Shown here: positions 33,237-36,521 of the stretch, in pieces
Numbering within the stretch: position 1 is the stretch's first letter
How the letters are laid out: each line of letters opens with the position of its first letter
Assembly (NCBI GenBank): GCA_015501075.1
Contig: JADNYJ010000322.1
Coordinates: 1-36,521, forward strand
Reading direction: 5' to 3'
Length of the DNA stretch: 36,521 nucleotides
DNA from: Gymnopilus junonius
Taxonomy: Eukaryota > Basidiomycota > Agaricomycetes > Agaricales > Galerinaceae
Made by a program: the position numbers and the translations under genes
The notes under the pieces: generated by a model
Databases searched by the model: none
What the model saw: the letters and a program-made list of their open reading frames with translations, nothing else
What the model was told of the DNA's origin: nothing

Positions 33237-35354
33237 CTCTTTGATAAGCTGGTTGCAAAAGAAAAGGTAGCAGATGTGGAGGCCCCACTCAAGCATGTTA
33301 CTAAGGACTATGTGGATGCACAGATTTGCACCCTTTGAGAAGATATAAAGAGCCACTTTGATGATCTCTTCCTGAAGCTGAACAGCCAACCAAAGGGTCA
33401 ATCTCAATCTGCACTGTTGGCAGAAAGTGCAAGCTTGGAGGAGCCTGAAAGTTCTCAGCCATCAACCTTGGTAGAAAGGGGTAAGCTAGATCACTATCTT
33501 CAAGCTCCTGTTGATAACTCCTCATGAGTAGATTCACCACCAGTGCAGGATGGCCTTGAACATGGTCTGAGGCCATTTCAAGAAATTCCTTCTGATGAAC
33601 AGTGTTTAGCTATGCTCTGACAAGTCCTCCATAAACCAGATGCAAATTGGACTTGTTCTGAACAGCTGGAAGGAATCAAGGCCATGTTGAGGCTCAAGAA
33701 GGATGTGTTGGCTATTCTGCCAACAGGTGCTGGAAAGATGATGCTGGTCATTATCCCAAGCCTATTGGAAAAGGACCAGATTACTGTTGTGATACTTCCC
33801 CTCTGAGTGCTTATGATGGACTACACTCACAAACTTCATCATATGAAAGTTTTTTTGAGCTCTTTGACTCCTCAAAACATCTTTCTGGCTCCACAAATCT
33901 AGTCCTGGTTTCTGCTGATATAGTCAAAACCACAGGGTGGAAGCAGGCCATTGCAGAGCTTTCCCAGTGCATTCCTGTTGTCCGTCAAATATTTGATGAG
34001 TCTCATATTCCAGTCACCAGCAGCTCATTTCGTCCAGCTCTTCTCAACATGTCTGACATTTGGGTCCAGTTTCCAACACAGATTGTTCTTCTTTCAGCCA
34101 CAGTCCCCAAGGCCATGGAGCCATACCTCATCCATGATTTTGGATTTGGTGAAAATCATTTTATTCTGAGGACCTGGACCAATAGGCCAGAACTTGAGTA
34201 CCATTGGATGAGCCCACAGATGGAGAATCACCTGCCAGAATCTATCTCAAGTTTGATCAAGGCCACTCTCAAACTTCCTCAGGATTGAGCACTTGTTTTT
34301 GTTCCATTTATCCCTCTTAGGAAAGTGCTGAGCAAGTCTATGGGCTATCCTTTCTACAATGGTAGTCAAGAACTTGAAGATGATGAACGAGCTAAATTAT
34401 ATGCCAACTGGAAGAATGGAAATTCACCTGTCATGATCTGTACTTCAGCATTTGGAACAGGCAATGACTATGCTCATGTTCACCTGGTCATTCATGCTGG
34501 AACACCTTTTGAAATGCTAGATTACACTCAGGAGGTTTCCAGAGCTGGCCATGACAAACAGCCAGCTCTCTGTGTTATGTTTCCCACCCAACTTCATTCA
34601 GAAAAAGTGAAAGGTGCTGATCTCTGTGGTAAACAATACATGCAAGATGCCCTGGCTGGCTCCCCAGTTTGCATTCACTATCTCATTACATTCTTCAATG
34701 ATGGTGTTGGATTCTACTGCATTGAGACAGAGGACAATCAACAGTACAGTGTGTGTGCATTGAGCATAGAAAGGTATATTTTTACATGGAAAATACTTGC
34801 ATTCAAGCTTACTGTTGTCCAGAGGAAAATGCTCATATGATTCAGCCTTTGTCCATGCCACAGAAAGCTCACGAAAGTGCTTACATGACTGCAATATTGC
34901 AAAACAGGATTATATTGCAGACTTCAAGGAACGGCTTTCACAATTTTCAAACACATGCACATTCTGCTTTGTATTCAAGGTTGATGCCAGCCACCATGAT
35001 ATTATACACTGTCTCACCCTTCAGAAAAAGGATGGATTTGATGTGTACAAGGACTGGCAAAAACAGATCAAGTATAATTACCGAGGAGTTTGCTTCAAGT
35101 GCCATATTCCAAATGGTCCTCAGGACATCCTTCATCCTGCTTTTCAGATTGGTGTTCCCTGTCAGTTTCCAGATCTGGTGGCTCCTATGGTTTATGCAGC
35201 ACTGCTTGACCAAGATGTTTGTAAAAAGGCCAGCACTCATTTCAAACATATCTTTGAAAATCCTTCTCAGGCCATAGCTTGGATCATTGGTGATCCTATC
35301 CAAGGGCAATATAGCAACCTCAGTGCTTTTTTCTTGTGGTATACCAGTAGCTAA
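33237..35354 (+). pseudogene. RecQ-like DExH helicase part of the composite gene
   Basis: This is an SF2 helicase of RecQ type. A charged linker (33237-33600) precedes CSEQLEGIKAML (motif 0-like), AILPTGAGKMM (Walker A, 33711; the usual Thr is Met), DESH (motif II, 33995), LSAT (III), LVFVPF (IV), CTSAFGTGNDYAHV (V) and QEVSRAGHDKQPA (VI, with His where Arg is usual). An intron (34774-34822) joins in phase to a C-terminal zinc region (CTFC, CFKC) ending LSAFFLWY before TAA 35352. Defects are TGA at 33336, 33525, 33618, 33804 and 34286 and a frameshift near a T7 run at about 33850. No promoter or start separates it from the fingers upstream, so both parts were probably one polypeptide of about 1,500 residues. 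Similar RecQ-like proteins are repeated in agaric genomes and at some fungal telomeres. Confidence 0.78.
33550..33576. repeat. Recurrent palindrome-like site, copy 4 (in the helicase linker)
   Basis: ATGGCCTTGAAC, ATG, GTCTGAGGCCAT. It has the same length and centre as copy 1 but lies in coding sequence (DGLEHGLRPF), so it may be coincidental. Confidence 0.35.
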
Positions 35355-36521
35355 AGCAGAGATCAAATTCTGTTTGTTTACTTTTATGTACTTGTGAAGG
35401 GGATTTTTGAAATATCCTGGTCATGTGACTTGTTCCATTCTCAAATGCATCAATCTGTAAGTTCTCTGCCTTCTGTCAATCGGCAGTGCAGAACCTTCGA
35501 GACACTGTAACTACCACTCTTGAAACATTTCAGCTTGACATCACCCCTTTTCACACTATCCTCAGCATCATCGATGGCCTCTTTGCAGACTCCCTTATTT
35601 GGCCAATAGCACAATCATACTACTACCTTGGTGTCATACCTCTCCTGCCTATGCCCCCAGGAGGCTTGCCACACATTACCTCTACCCAACAACAACAGCT
35701 TCATCAGAACCTGACACATGAATTTCATCTCTCTGCCATTCATTTGGCAGATCCTCTAAAACCATTATATTACCTTGTCATCTCTCCCATATCATCTCCT
35801 CCTCCTCTCATCTTCAGATCTCTTATACTTAATTTATGATGCTGATTTACAATGCGTTGGTGAGGTGATGTAGTTACCTGAATTACTTATGTAATGTTGC
35901 CAACCAAAATGTAATTCTAATTCTAATTCTGTAAAATTTAATGACAATACACTTATTCATGTTAGTAGTCACTATTACTTGTTGGAACACAAGGAGTTGA
36001 ATGAAAGTTGGTAACAAGCAGTAAACTAACAAGCCAAGGCCAGTAAAGAGGCTGAAGATGCACCAAATGATGCTTGACAATACCTTGCACTGGGAGCTGG
36101 TCTAAAAGCAATGGCTTACAGAAACAAGTATTTACATGTATTTGGCTATGAACAGGAAATGTGGAAAATCCTGGTCATGTGCTTTGACTATATCACTAAG
36201 AAGAAATATGGAAACCACCATTACATTTACACCAAGATTCTCTAGCCATTCTTTTGTTGCAGGTTCTGAATATTTATCCATGGTCATTTCACAAAATTGT
36301 CAGTCTATACAATTCCATACAATGCATTTGAGCTTGTAAACACTCAGATATCGAATGCCTTATGAGGAAGTGGAACAAAGACAATAATATTATGTGACTT
36401 TGGACCCATGGTCCCAAACTTGGTGTAGGACAATATGAAGAAGTTGTCATCCCATCAGTAAGGATTTCTTTACAGGCACAACCAGGAATAGTGCTGTAAA
36501 GCTTTAGACAAAATTTTTTTT
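35355..36521. other. Right end: mostly non-coding, one unsupported frame
   Basis: The frame at 35486-35839 (plus) has an even codon pattern and follows a GTAAGT..CGGCAG intron-like stretch (35458-35487). Its translation (for example PFHTILSIIDGLFADSL) matches nothing I recognise, and no promoter is evident. From 35860 on the DNA is AT-rich with a short TAATTC tandem run near 35910, and nothing else is recognisable. Confidence 0.35.

Overview
The window looks like a repeat-rich piece of a basidiomycete (probably Agaricomycetes) nuclear genome. Introns are short (about 40-60 bp, GT..AG) and interrupt almost every gene. The recognisable genes are fungal mobile-element families: two Plavaka-type transposases, two DUF6698 proteins, a Ty3/Gypsy-like Gag, MYND-finger proteins, and a C2H2/RecQ-like helicase element. 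No confidently identified housekeeping gene, tRNA or rRNA is visible.

Layout. 1-4.9 kb: CpG-rich DNA with one TATA-box gene start (850) and several coding-like but broken plus-strand segments that I cannot name. 5.07-11.55 kb: unit A, a Plavaka transposase gene (minus, nine exons) separated by a 202-bp shared promoter from a divergent DUF6698 gene (plus, nine exons). 13.28-19.59 kb: unit B, the same two genes in the same divergent layout but strongly diverged in sequence. 21.27-22.77 kb: a Gag remnant without pol. 22.8-25.0 kb: a non-coding array of hairpins, oligo-T tracts and duplicated segments. 25.04-25.4 kb: a duplicated polypurine-tract/LTR-start-like segment. 25.71-26.38 kb: a 664-bp non-autonomous hAT-like element with terminal inverted repeats and an 8-bp target duplication. 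27.07-29.91 kb: three tandem decayed copies of a MYND zinc-finger gene. 30.52-35.35 kb: a large decayed gene encoding three C2H2 fingers, a segment with the box pattern of a tyrosine recombinase, a linker and a RecQ-like helicase with a C-terminal zinc region. 35.36-36.52 kb: mostly non-coding.

Decay. Twenty-two in-frame premature stops found in these genes are TGA, three are TAG and none TAA. Most of the checkable TGA codons sit where a paralogue in this window has arginine. At two sites the two transposases differ reciprocally as CGA versus TGA. This is the footprint of C-to-T change at CpG in methylated repeats. Several key arginines in the recombinase and helicase motifs have become histidine, the same change seen from the other strand. 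The strongest leads are the C2H2 / recombinase-like / RecQ composite gene, the twice-repeated transposase plus DUF6698 cassette, and the hairpin array with paired arm changes.
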